DNA from: Candidatus Avelusimicrobium ruminicola
GTDB lineage: Bacteria; Elusimicrobiota; Elusimicrobia; Elusimicrobiales; Elusimicrobiaceae
Direction: 5' to 3'
Assembly: GCA_900319885.1 (NCBI GenBank)
Contig: ONQH01000063.1
Coordinates: forward strand, 1-6,180
Length of the DNA stretch: 6,180 nt
The position numbers and the translations under genes are program-made. Shown piece by piece: positions 1 to 6,180 of this stretch (its first letter is position 1; each line of letters begins with the position of its first letter). The notes under the pieces are model-generated. The model saw only the letters and a list, made by a program, of their open reading frames with translations. It was not told where the DNA came from and did no database searches.

Positions 1-1075
1 TATCTCCGGGAAGTTCCACAATATTAAACGTAGCAATCACCCAGCATAAAAGGCACGCAAGCAGTAACCCCAGCACAATGCCTAACGTGGCAATGACCAT
101 TGCCTCCCACATAAAAATACGGCGGATCATCTTTGGGCTGGCCCCCAACGCACGCATAATGCCAATATCACGCAATTTTTCTGTCCCCAGTAAAATTAAA
201 TTACTGGCAATATTTAACGAGGCTACCCCGATAATTAAAAATAAGATGATAAACATCATGGTTTTTTCCAGTTTCAGGGCCGCATAAAGCGTACTGTTCA
301 TTTGCGCAAACGTACGCACCGCGTACCCATGGCCGATAACATCCGCTATTTTTTGGGCCGTTTTTTGGGCGGTATTGAGGTTGTGCAATTTCACCGCTAC
401 GCCGCTGGTGCCCCCTTTAAGGCCAAAGAAATCGCTGGCGTGTGGCAATAGGGTATAAACAATGGTATTATCAAATTCATAATATCCGGTTTTAAGTAGC
501 CCGCTGATGCGAAACTTTTTCATTTTGGGGAACATGCCTGCTGACGTAGAAATAGATTGCGGGGAAATCAGCACCACCTCATCCCCCAAATCTACCCCTA
601 AACTAAAGGCCAGTTCGGTCCCTAGCACCAAAGGAGCCGGTTTAGTTTCATCCCAATCCGCCGGCTCGAAGTCTCCCTCTATTAAAGAATCTGCCAAGTT
701 GTTAATTTTGGCTTCCTGCGCCGGGTCCAACCCGCGGATAATTACGCCTACGCTGTGCCCGGCATGGGTTAAAATGGCCTGCCCGTAAATGTGCGGAGCC
801 GCGGCGGCTACTTCGGGAATTTTTTCAATCAGAGAAATATTTTTTTGATACGTTTCCGGGCTCATTTGACCAAAAACCAAAATATGGCTTTGTGCGCCGA
901 TTACTTTGTCTTTAATATCCGTTTGAAACCCGTTCATAACAGATAATGTGGTAATCAGGGCGGCCACCCCCACGCTTACCCCGGCTACGCCAATAAGCGT
1001 AGTGATAAAGGCAAACAACCCCTGACGACGGGTTAAATAACGGGTAGCAACACTGCGAGCAAAATTCATAGACAT
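1..1075 (-). CDS. lolC: LolC/LolE-family lipoprotein-releasing permease, 3' end cut by window edge
   Basis: This is an inner-membrane permease subunit of the Lol ABC transporter, which extracts lipoproteins from the inner membrane and passes them to LolA in diderm bacteria. I translated it by hand from the sequence; 358 codons are visible. Residues 12-50 carry the family N-terminus: RYLTRRQG, a first membrane helix at about 21-44, then the signature SVMNGF (45-50). A periplasmic domain follows to about residue 272. The second helix is at about 275-297, followed by the FtsX/MacB-type cytoplasmic motif GIMRALGAS (305-313) and a third helix at about 326-347. The last visible residues, VELPGD, fit the LolC/E region before the fourth helix, so roughly 50-60 residues are missing. 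LolC, LolE and hybrid single-permease types cannot be told apart here. The start is ATG at 1075 or ATG at 1069 (ATG TCT ATG). Neither has a good Shine-Dalgarno site, so coupling to yrbL, which ends 25 bases upstream, is likely. A lolD ATPase gene is expected further left. Confidence 0.9.
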   Translation of the reverse strand, partial: MSMNFARSVATRYLTRRQGLFAFITTLIGVAGVSVGVAALITTLSVMNGFQTDIKDKVIGAQSHILVFGQMSPETYQKNISLIEKIPEVAAAAPHIYGQAILTHAGHSVGVIIRGLDPAQEAKINNLADSLIEGDFEPADWDETKPAPLVLGTELAFSLGVDLGDEVVLISPQSISTSAGMFPKMKKFRISGLLKTGYYEFDNTIVYTLLPHASDFFGLKGGTSGVAVKLHNLNTAQKTAQKIADVIGHGYAVRTFAQMNSTLYAALKLEKTMMFIILFLIIGVASLNIASNLILLGTEKLRDIGIMRALGASPKMIRRIFMWEAMVIATLGIVLGLLLACLLCWVIATFNIVELPGD

Positions 1076-1100
1076 ATTGTAGCAAAAAACAACCCGCTCT

Positions 1101-1709
1101 TTACCAATGCAAAATAAAGGGGCGTTTTTCGGGACAGCATTTATGTTGGGCGGCGGCCAAAAATTCCTGCCAGCGTTTATCAATGCTATGCAAGCGCACG
1201 CCTTCCAACCAGTATGCCAGCGGGATACGCGCGGCGTTCCCTAAATCGTTGACTAAAAACGGACGGTAATTGCCGGAGGCATCCCGTTGAAATAAAATAT
1301 TTTCCGGATAGATAGCCAGCGACAATACCTGCTCTTCCCAAATTTTTTGTTTTAGCGTAAGCATAGCCCGGTCAATCAGCGGATCTAACTGGGCGTTTGG
1401 TTGCGGGTTTTCCAACCAATCTTTTAGGCTCAGGCACGGGGTACCATCGGCATTTTGCAAATAATCTACTATATATCCACGTCCTAGATTTGTTTGCACG
1501 ACACCGTGAAATCGAGGCAAAATTGTGCTACTGTGTGTACGCCGATAGCGTGAACAAAGATAATTTACTTCGCGGTGCAAATCCCGCTTGCCCAAATCAT
1601 TATAGGCAACTTTGACACAGCGCGAAGCGTCTTGCGGATGCACAAAACATTTTTTATGTGTCCCTTTACCAATGAGTTTGGCGTTGGTTAAATCTAACAT
1701 TTCACTCAT
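1101..1709 (-). CDS. yrbL: YrbL-family kinase-fold protein
   Basis: A 202-residue protein matching, from memory, the enterobacterial PhoP-regulated protein YrbL (about 210 residues) along its whole length. Shared stretches include the N-terminal GKGTHKKCFVHP (14-25), CVKV (31-34), the FHG-V-T-GRGY block (67-79), PENIL (135-139) and NDLGN (154-158). These map onto a protein-kinase-like fold: the Gly-rich loop, the VAIK-type lysine (K33), a helix-C glutamate (E47), the catalytic-loop Asn (N137) and a DFG-like Asp (D155). The position of the HRD catalytic Asp is Ala132, so canonical phosphotransfer is doubtful. No signal peptide or membrane helix is visible, so it is probably cytoplasmic. The molecular function of the family is not established. 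The start at 1709 overlaps the nadE stop by 4 bases (ATGA) and has AAGGAAG just upstream. This points to translational coupling with nadE. Confidence 0.85.
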   Translation of the reverse strand: MSEMLDLTNAKLIGKGTHKKCFVHPQDASRCVKVAYNDLGKRDLHREVNYLCSRYRRTHSSTILPRFHGVVQTNLGRGYIVDYLQNADGTPCLSLKDWLENPQPNAQLDPLIDRAMLTLKQKIWEEQVLSLAIYPENILFQRDASGNYRPFLVNDLGNAARIPLAYWLEGVRLHSIDKRWQEFLAAAQHKCCPEKRPFILHW

Positions 1710-3631
1710 TTATCTTCCTTTAAAAAGGCCCGCACGCTAGCATCACTGGGCATACGCCAGTCTCCTCGGGGGGAAAGTGCCACCGAGCCTACTTTGGGCC
1801 CGTCGGGCATACAGGAGCGCTTAAATTGCTGGGCAAAGAAACGCCTGAAAAATACGTGTAACCATTTTTTTATCTCCGCGGGTTTGAACTGCCCGGCAAA
1901 CGCGTGCTGCGCCAAGAACAAAATTTTGTCTGCACTTCCGCCGCCGCGCAAAAAATGGTACAAGAAAAAATCATGCAATATATACGGACCCACCAAATCT
2001 TCCGTCTTTTGGGAAATGCGACCTTTTTTGTCGGCAGGTAAAAGTTCCGGGCTAATAGGCGTGGCCACTACATCTGCCAGCACTTTTTGGGTAGCCGGCT
2101 CGGTCGTTTCGTGCGTGCCAACCCAACTGACCAATGATTTCACCAGTGTCTTGGGCACACCCATATTCACCCCGTACATAGACATGTGGTCCCCGTTATA
2201 CGTGGCCCACCCGAGCGCACTTTCGGATAAATCGCCCGTGCCTACTACTATGCCGCCGGTTTGATTGGCCACATCCATCAAAATTTGGGTGCGTTCACGC
2301 GCTTGTACGTTTTCGTAGGTTACGTCGTGCTTTTTGCCATCGTGGCCAATATCCTTAAAATGCTGCTCGCACGCTTTTTTAATCGGAATTTCACGCACGG
2401 TCACACCGAGTTGCTTCATCAAGGCAAGTGCATTTTTATAGGTGCGGTCCGTAGTACCAAAGCCGGGCATGGTAATACCGATCACATCTTTGCGCGGGCG
2501 GTTTAGTTTATCCATGGTACGCACCGCCACTAATAACGCCAGCGTAGAATCCAACCCGCCTGAAATACCAATTACCGCAGTTTTGGCATGGGCCGCTAAT
2601 AAGCGGGTAGCGAGCCCCGTTACCTGGATGTTAAAAATTTCGGCGCAGTGCTCATCCAGTTTCTCCCCTTGCGGGACAAACGGAAGCGGATCCACGCGGC
2701 GCGTTAACTTCTCAACCGGTTTTATAGGTTGATGCGTCTTAATGACCTCGTACGGGGCTGACGTTTCCAACGCGCTATCTGTGCGAAAAGACGTATTGGC
2801 GGCGCGCTCATTTTGCAAGCGTTCTATGTCAATTTCAGTAGCAACGAGTTGCGCCTTCGTGGTAAAACGTTGAGACAGCGCCAGTTCGTGTCCGTTTTCA
2901 CAAATGAGCGCATTATTGCCAAATACAACGTCGGTAGTAGATTCGCCAAACCCGCTGGAAACGTATACATACCCGCAGATTCCGCGGGCCGATTGTTGCG
3001 CGACCAGTTGACGCACATACGTATGTTTACCCACTAGCGCATTACTGGCAGACAAGTTAAAAATTACATCTGCCCCTTGCAATACGGCCGTGGAAGAAGG
3101 CGGAATAACCGCCCACAAATCTTCGCAAATTTCCACGCCGAACTTACATCCGCCGGCTTGGAAAATAAGGTCCGTCCCCACGGGAACAATTTGTCCGCAA
3201 AGGGACAATTCTTCCGCGGCAAAGGCCATGGCGCGCACAAACCAGCGACCTTCGTAAAATTCGTGATAATTGGGCAAATAGGTTTTGGGAATTACACCCA
3301 AAATACGCCCTTTATAGCAAACCACTGCCGCGTTAAGCAATACCGTATCCGCGCGTACCGGCAAGCCTACTATAAATATCACATCCAGCGTTTTGGTTTT
3401 TGTAAGTAAGTCTTGCAAAGCGTTTTGGGCTGCGTCCAACAACGCCGGTTTTAGAAATAAATCGCCGCAGGTGTATCCGGTCAGGTTTAATTCCGGAAAT
3501 GCCACTACGCGCACACCCGTTTGGGCCGCCTGCTTGATAAGGGCCAAGGCTTGCTGGGCATTGTAAACCGGGTCTGCCACTTGTACTGTGGGAATTGCGG
3601 CTGCTACTTTTACAAAACCAACCTGTTTCAT
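1706..3631 (-). CDS. nadE: Glutamine-dependent NAD+ synthase
   Basis: A 641-residue cytoplasmic enzyme that makes NAD+ from nicotinate adenine dinucleotide and ATP, using ammonia released from glutamine; this is the last step of NAD synthesis. The N-terminal half (about 5-280) is a nitrilase-type glutaminase domain with the expected triad: Glu47 in FPELNLTGY, Lys116 in IPKTYLPNYHEFYE, and Cys169 in VEICEDLW. The C-terminal half (about 325-640) is the synthetase, with the PP-loop SGGLDS (357-362), followed by the conserved GTGDLSESALGW (464-475), YNGDHMSMYGVNMGVPKTLV (478-497) and the C-terminal RMPSDAS (626-632). The length fits the long bacterial two-domain form, and all key residues are present. 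AAAGGAG lies 5 bases before the ATG. It begins 39 bases after copA and ends overlapping yrbL by 4 bases. Product assignment is very secure. Confidence 0.97.
   Translation of the reverse strand: MKQVGFVKVAAAIPTVQVADPVYNAQQALALIKQAAQTGVRVVAFPELNLTGYTCGDLFLKPALLDAAQNALQDLLTKTKTLDVIFIVGLPVRADTVLLNAAVVCYKGRILGVIPKTYLPNYHEFYEGRWFVRAMAFAAEELSLCGQIVPVGTDLIFQAGGCKFGVEICEDLWAVIPPSSTAVLQGADVIFNLSASNALVGKHTYVRQLVAQQSARGICGYVYVSSGFGESTTDVVFGNNALICENGHELALSQRFTTKAQLVATEIDIERLQNERAANTSFRTDSALETSAPYEVIKTHQPIKPVEKLTRRVDPLPFVPQGEKLDEHCAEIFNIQVTGLATRLLAAHAKTAVIGISGGLDSTLALLVAVRTMDKLNRPRKDVIGITMPGFGTTDRTYKNALALMKQLGVTVREIPIKKACEQHFKDIGHDGKKHDVTYENVQARERTQILMDVANQTGGIVVGTGDLSESALGWATYNGDHMSMYGVNMGVPKTLVKSLVSWVGTHETTEPATQKVLADVVATPISPELLPADKKGRISQKTEDLVGPYILHDFFLYHFLRGGGSADKILFLAQHAFAGQFKPAEIKKWLHVFFRRFFAQQFKRSCMPDGPKVGSVALSPRGDWRMPSDASVRAFLKEDK
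1714..1720 (-). promoter_or_regulatory. Ribosome binding site of yrbL inside the end of nadE
   Basis: AAGGAAG lies 4 bases before the ATG at 1709, within the last codons of nadE. It supports the 1709 start over the second Met codon at 1700, and supports coupled translation. Confidence 0.65.
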
Positions 3632-3636
3632 AAACG

Positions 3637-3643
3637 CTCCTTT
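3637..3643 (-). promoter_or_regulatory. Ribosome binding site of nadE
   Basis: AAAGGAG is spaced 5 bases from the ATG at 3631. It is a strong Shine-Dalgarno match that fixes the nadE start. Confidence 0.75.
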
Positions 3644-3660
3644 ACGCGGGGATACTTTAT

Positions 3661-3688
3661 TTTATAATTTCTAGCGGATAGCCGTCAC
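3661..3688 (-). promoter_or_regulatory. Possible sigma70-type promoter for nadE-yrbL-lolC
   Basis: TATAAA (3661-3666, 5 of 6 to the -10 consensus) lies 16 bases downstream of GTGACG (3683-3688, 4 of 6 to the -35 consensus), which sits in the last codons of copA. It would start transcription about 20 bases before the nadE ATG. The AT-rich gap makes chance matches easy, and read-through from copA is an equally good explanation because no terminator hairpin is seen between the genes. Confidence 0.3.
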
Positions 3689-3877
3689 TTCGTATCCGGC
3701 GTTTTGCACCGCTTCTATCAGCACGTTGTCTTCCACCGGGGAGGCCGCCTCCACCGTGGCTGTTTTGTTGGCAAGATCCACCGTGGCTTTTACGCCGGGG
3801 ATACTGTTAAGCGCACGGGCTACGTGCCCGGCACAATGACCGCACATCATTCCTTTAATTTCTAATACTTTATGCAT
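3671..3877 (-). CDS. Possible internally initiated CopZ-like copper chaperone (C-terminal part of copA)
   Basis: In the same frame as copA, the ATG at 3877 would give a 68-residue protein, which is the usual length of a free CopZ. It starts MHKVLEIKGMMCGHC and ends GYEVTAIR, a complete ferredoxin-like heavy-metal domain with the two copper-binding cysteines and the chaperone-type His between them. AAGGA lies 6 bases before this ATG, a well-placed ribosome binding site in the middle of an open frame. Seen: the motif, length and site. Inferred: the copA-copZ join is a fusion of two once-separate genes, and the ribosome may still start here to make free chaperone as well as the fused pump. Without expression data it could equally be only a domain of CopA. 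Confidence 0.4.
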   Translation of the reverse strand: MHKVLEIKGMMCGHCAGHVARALNSIPGVKATVDLANKTATVEAASPVEDNVLIEAVQNAGYEVTAIR

Positions 3878-6067
3878 ATTATTTCCTTGTGTTACATCCT
3901 TAAAAGTAGGCTTAAAGCGGTTTAAGCGCAAGGCATTAAGCACCACGCATACCGAACTAAAACTCATCGCCGCGGCGGCCATCATGGGGTGCAACTTCCA
4001 CCCCCACGCTGGGTAAAACACCCCCGCCGCCAACGGGATACAAATTACATTATAGAAAAATGCCCAAAACAAATTCTCTTTGATATTGCGTAACGTCGCT
4101 CGGCTTAGTTCCAAGGCGGTGGCCACTTCGCGTAGGTCCGGCCGCATAAGCACAATGTCCGCACTGGCAGCGGCCACTTCGGTCCCGGACCCTAACGCAA
4201 TCCCTACCTCCGCACACGCAAGCGAAGGGGCATCATTGACACCGTCCCCCACCATGGCTACCGTTTGTCCTTGTGTTTGGAGCGACTTTAAGTAATCTTG
4301 TTTTTCGGCAGGCAACACCCCCGCCTGCACGGTAGAAATGCCGGTTTGCTTAGCCACGTAAGCCGCAGTTTGCGCATTATCGCCTGTAAGCAATACCACC
4401 TGGCATCCGGCATTTTGTAATAGATCAACTGCTTCGCGCGCGGTAGGTTTGACTGTGTCACTAAATCCAATCGCCCCCAAGTATTTTTTATGGATAGCAA
4501 AGAAAAGTACTGTCTGCCCTTGTTGCGCGGCCGCGTCCACTATTTTTTCACCCTCGGGCACGGGAATATGCCAGGTTTGCATGGCTTTTAAGTTCCCGCC
4601 GAAAAGAAGTTCTTGACCTGCTTGGCCCCGAATCCCCAAGCCCGGAAATTCCGTTATATTGCTAACATTTTTTAGTACAATGTTTTCACGTGAAAACTTT
4701 TGCTTTACTAACGAAACTGCCAGCGGATGCGAAGATAATTTTTCAAGCGAAATGGCATTAGCAAGCAGTTCCTCTTCACTAATCCCGGCGGCGGGGATTA
4801 GTTGTGCTACCTGCATTTGCCCGGTCGTTACCGTTCCGGTCTTATCCAGCACGACGGTTTTTACCCGGTGTGCATTTTCTAAAACGGTAGCCGATTTAAT
4901 TAAAATACCGCGCTTGGCACCCACCCCCATACCAACCATAATCGCCGTGGGGGTGGCCAATCCTAGCGCGCACGGGCAAGAAATTACCAACACGCACACC
5001 GCGCACGAAAGAGCAAACATAATAGAGGCCCCGCTTATATACCATACCCCGAAGGTTAAAAGCGAAATTCCTAACACGAGCGGGACAAAAATTCGGCTTA
5101 CTTTATCGGCCAAACGGGCTACCGGCGCCTTGCTGTTAGCCGCTTGCTCCACCAAAGCAATCATCTGCGCAAGCGCGGTATCTGCCCCGGTCTTTTGCAC
5201 AGTCACTTCCAAAAATCCGCTCACCAGCAGCGTCCCCGCTGTCACCTGATTCCCCGGCTGTTTATCTTGGGGCAAACTTTCTCCCGTGAGGATTGCCTCG
5301 TCCACCGCTCCCGTTCCCTGGGCAATTACCCCGTCCGCACCGATACGCTCCCCCGCTTTAATTAGTAACATATCCCCCGGTACAATTTGGTTCACGGGCA
5401 CCCGTTGTTCCGCCCCGTTGCGGCGGACCAACGCCTGCGCGGGGAGAAGTTTTACAAGGCCTTCTATTGCATCGGTAGTTTTAGATTTGGCCCGCGCTTC
5501 CAGCCACTTCCCCAATGTTACCAGTGTCACAATCATAGCGGCGGACTCAAAGTATAAGCCATCCGGTTGGTGGGTACACCAGGCCCACACACTCTGCCCC
5601 AATGCCGCGGTGGCCCCTAACGCCACCAAACTATCCATAGTAGGGGTGCGCTTGAAGAGTTGACCGAACCCGCGTATAAAAAAAGCGCGGTTAAGCCCTA
5701 AAATGGGGATAGTTAATACAAACTGCACCCACGCAAGGCTGGGCAGATGACGCATCGATATAATCATCAAAGGGATCAGCAAAATGACAGAATAGAAAAA
5801 GCGACGTTTTAACTGCGCGGCTTGGGACAACGGATCCGCCCCGACCGATGACGAAGCAACCATTTCCTGCGCCCCGTAACCGGCATTTTCTACTGCTTGG
5901 ATAATTTGTTGAGAGGAAGTCTTGCCTTCATCATACCTGATAACAAGCCGGTTCTGTAGCAGGTTAACATCCGCTTGTTCTACACCGGGCAAGGCACGCA
6001 CAGCTTTCTCTACGTGCATTTGACACGCCGCGCAACTCATCCCGGTAATAGCAAAGGTTTGCTTCAT
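3671..6067 (-). CDS. copA: Copper-exporting P1B-1 ATPase with C-terminal CopZ-like domain
   Basis: An inner-membrane P-type ATPase that pumps Cu+ out of the cytoplasm using ATP. Numbered from the ATG at 6067 (798 residues), it has an N-terminal heavy-metal domain with GMSCAAC (9-15); four membrane helices at about 90-187; the actuator motif TGES (261-264); the ion-binding SCPCALG in helix 6 (CPC 364-366); the phosphorylated Asp408 in DKTGT; the nucleotide-domain SSHP (445-448) and GLG (476-478); and the hinge GDGVNDAP (607-614). Helix 7 carries YN (672-673) and helix 8 carries M701 and S705, the pattern of Cu+-specific pumps. After the last helix a short linker leads to a second metal-binding domain with GMMCGHC (739-745), the MxCxHC form typical of CopZ chaperones. 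The frame is also open to a TTG at 6103, adding 12 residues. I prefer the ATG because the family usually starts directly before the first metal-binding domain and because the TTG is part of a promoter-like TTGACA. An AAGG 8 bases before the TTG keeps that alternative open. Confidence 0.95.
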   Translation of the reverse strand: MKQTFAITGMSCAACQMHVEKAVRALPGVEQADVNLLQNRLVIRYDEGKTSSQQIIQAVENAGYGAQEMVASSSVGADPLSQAAQLKRRFFYSVILLIPLMIISMRHLPSLAWVQFVLTIPILGLNRAFFIRGFGQLFKRTPTMDSLVALGATAALGQSVWAWCTHQPDGLYFESAAMIVTLVTLGKWLEARAKSKTTDAIEGLVKLLPAQALVRRNGAEQRVPVNQIVPGDMLLIKAGERIGADGVIAQGTGAVDEAILTGESLPQDKQPGNQVTAGTLLVSGFLEVTVQKTGADTALAQMIALVEQAANSKAPVARLADKVSRIFVPLVLGISLLTFGVWYISGASIMFALSCAVCVLVISCPCALGLATPTAIMVGMGVGAKRGILIKSATVLENAHRVKTVVLDKTGTVTTGQMQVAQLIPAAGISEEELLANAISLEKLSSHPLAVSLVKQKFSRENIVLKNVSNITEFPGLGIRGQAGQELLFGGNLKAMQTWHIPVPEGEKIVDAAAQQGQTVLFFAIHKKYLGAIGFSDTVKPTAREAVDLLQNAGCQVVLLTGDNAQTAAYVAKQTGISTVQAGVLPAEKQDYLKSLQTQGQTVAMVGDGVNDAPSLACAEVGIALGSGTEVAAASADIVLMRPDLREVATALELSRATLRNIKENLFWAFFYNVICIPLAAGVFYPAWGWKLHPMMAAAAMSFSSVCVVLNALRLNRFKPTFKDVTQGNNMHKVLEIKGMMCGHCAGHVARALNSIPGVKATVDLANKTATVEAASPVEDNVLIEAVQNAGYEVTAIR
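3884..3888 (-). promoter_or_regulatory. Internal Shine-Dalgarno site before the CopZ-like domain
   Basis: AAGGA within ACAAGGAAATAATATG, 6 bases before the in-frame ATG at 3877. Position and spacing are as good as those of nadE and yrbL in this window, although the site encodes the linker residues TQGN of CopA. Confidence 0.45.
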
Positions 6068-6073
6068 ATATAT

Positions 6074-6103
6074 AGGATAGCGTTTATCGGCGTGATGTGT
6101 CAA
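6074..6103 (-). promoter_or_regulatory. Putative sigma70-type promoter of copA
   Basis: A perfect -35 hexamer TTGACA (6098-6103) is followed after 18 bases by TATCCT (6074-6079, 4 of 6 to the -10 consensus). Transcription would then start about 7 bases further on, at or beside the ATG at 6067, leaving essentially no leader. A short inverted repeat, GATA-AACGC-TATC, covers the end of the spacer and the start of the -10 and could be an operator, but its arms are only 4 bases. No recognisable CueR, CsoR or CopY operator is seen. Confidence 0.45.
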
Positions 6104-6116
6104 ACCGGGGACCTTA

Positions 6117-6180
6117 CTACTCTTGAGGAGCCCAATGATCCGCTTTCAGAAGTTCATATACAGCGCGATTTAAGGCAAGC
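6117..6180 (-). CDS. C-terminal end of an unidentified gene, cut by window edge
   Basis: One minus-strand frame is open from the right edge to a TAG at 6117-6119 and gives 20 residues, ALNRAVYELLKADHWAPQE with a leading Leu. The other two frames on this strand hit stops within the first 30 bases. The amphipathic, helix-like composition is plausible for a real protein end, but it is too short to name. It stops 49 bases before the copA ATG, on the same strand, so co-transcription with copA is possible. Confidence 0.4.
   Translation of the reverse strand, partial: LALNRAVYELLKADHWAPQE

Noticed and set aside
78..287. Small plus-strand open frame at the left edge
   Set aside because: The opposite strand encodes the conserved membrane helices and GIMRALGAS motif of the Lol permease.
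1076..1100. T-run before the Lol permease as a terminator
   Set aside because: The TTTTTT run on the minus strand is not preceded by a stable GC-rich hairpin, only a 3-base AGC/GCT pairing.
1794..2264. A 156-codon plus-strand open frame opposite nadE
   Set aside because: It is antisense to the conserved synthetase domain of nadE and has no recognisable motif.
4659..5249. A 196-codon plus-strand open frame opposite copA
   Set aside because: It lies wholly antisense to well-supported ATPase coding sequence; its Ser/Thr/Ala/Pro-rich translation is typical of a shadow frame and shows no domain.
5860..5900. Programmed frameshift after the N-terminal metal-binding domain, as in E. coli copA
   Set aside because: I see no slippery heptamer or obvious downstream hairpin there; the reading frame simply continues.
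6098..6130. CueR- or CsoR-type copper operator upstream of copA
   Set aside because: Only a half-site-like AAGGT and a CCCC run are present; no proper dyad in the expected position between -35 and -10, and the 18-base spacer is shorter than the 19-20 usual for MerR-family promoters.

Overview
The window holds a run of genes that all lie on the minus strand, so they are read from right to left here. In transcription order they are: the last 20 codons of an unidentified gene at the right edge; a copper-exporting P-type ATPase (CopA) with a second metal-binding domain at its C-terminus; a glutamine-dependent NAD+ synthase (NadE); a YrbL-family kinase-fold protein; and the first ~358 codons of a LolC/LolE-type lipoprotein-release permease that runs off the left edge. 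I see no RNA genes, insertion sequences, CRISPR arrays or phage genes. No gene-free stretch exceeds about 50 bases. The plus-strand open frames are shadows of these genes.

The organism is a bacterium with an outer membrane, because the LolC/E family serves lipoprotein sorting in diderms. Base composition looks close to half GC and is even across the window, with no sign of recent transfer. The phylum cannot be fixed from this sequence. An Elusimicrobiota-like or other gut-type diderm is a guess only.

Region by region: (1) at 6117-6180 a preceding gene ends. (2) A perfect TTGACA box with a TATCCT element 18 bases downstream lies just before copA and would place the transcription start on or next to the copA ATG. 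(3) copA (3671-6067) has the full set of copper P1B-1 motifs. Its C-terminal 68 residues look like a complete CopZ copper chaperone that begins at an internal Met preceded by its own AAGGA Shine-Dalgarno site. (4) After 39 bases, nadE begins with a good AAAGGAG site. (5) yrbL overlaps nadE by 4 bases (ATGA), so the two are probably translationally coupled. (6) The Lol permease begins about 25 bases after yrbL with no good ribosome binding site. nadE, yrbL and the permease therefore look like one transcription unit, possibly with copA upstream in the same unit.

The genes are mostly housekeeping: copper efflux, NAD synthesis and lipoprotein export. The points most worth a second look are the CopA-CopZ fusion with a retained internal start, the possibly leaderless copA promoter, and the YrbL-like protein, which lacks the usual kinase catalytic aspartate and is coupled to NAD synthase. 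I found no clear evidence of a wholly new system.
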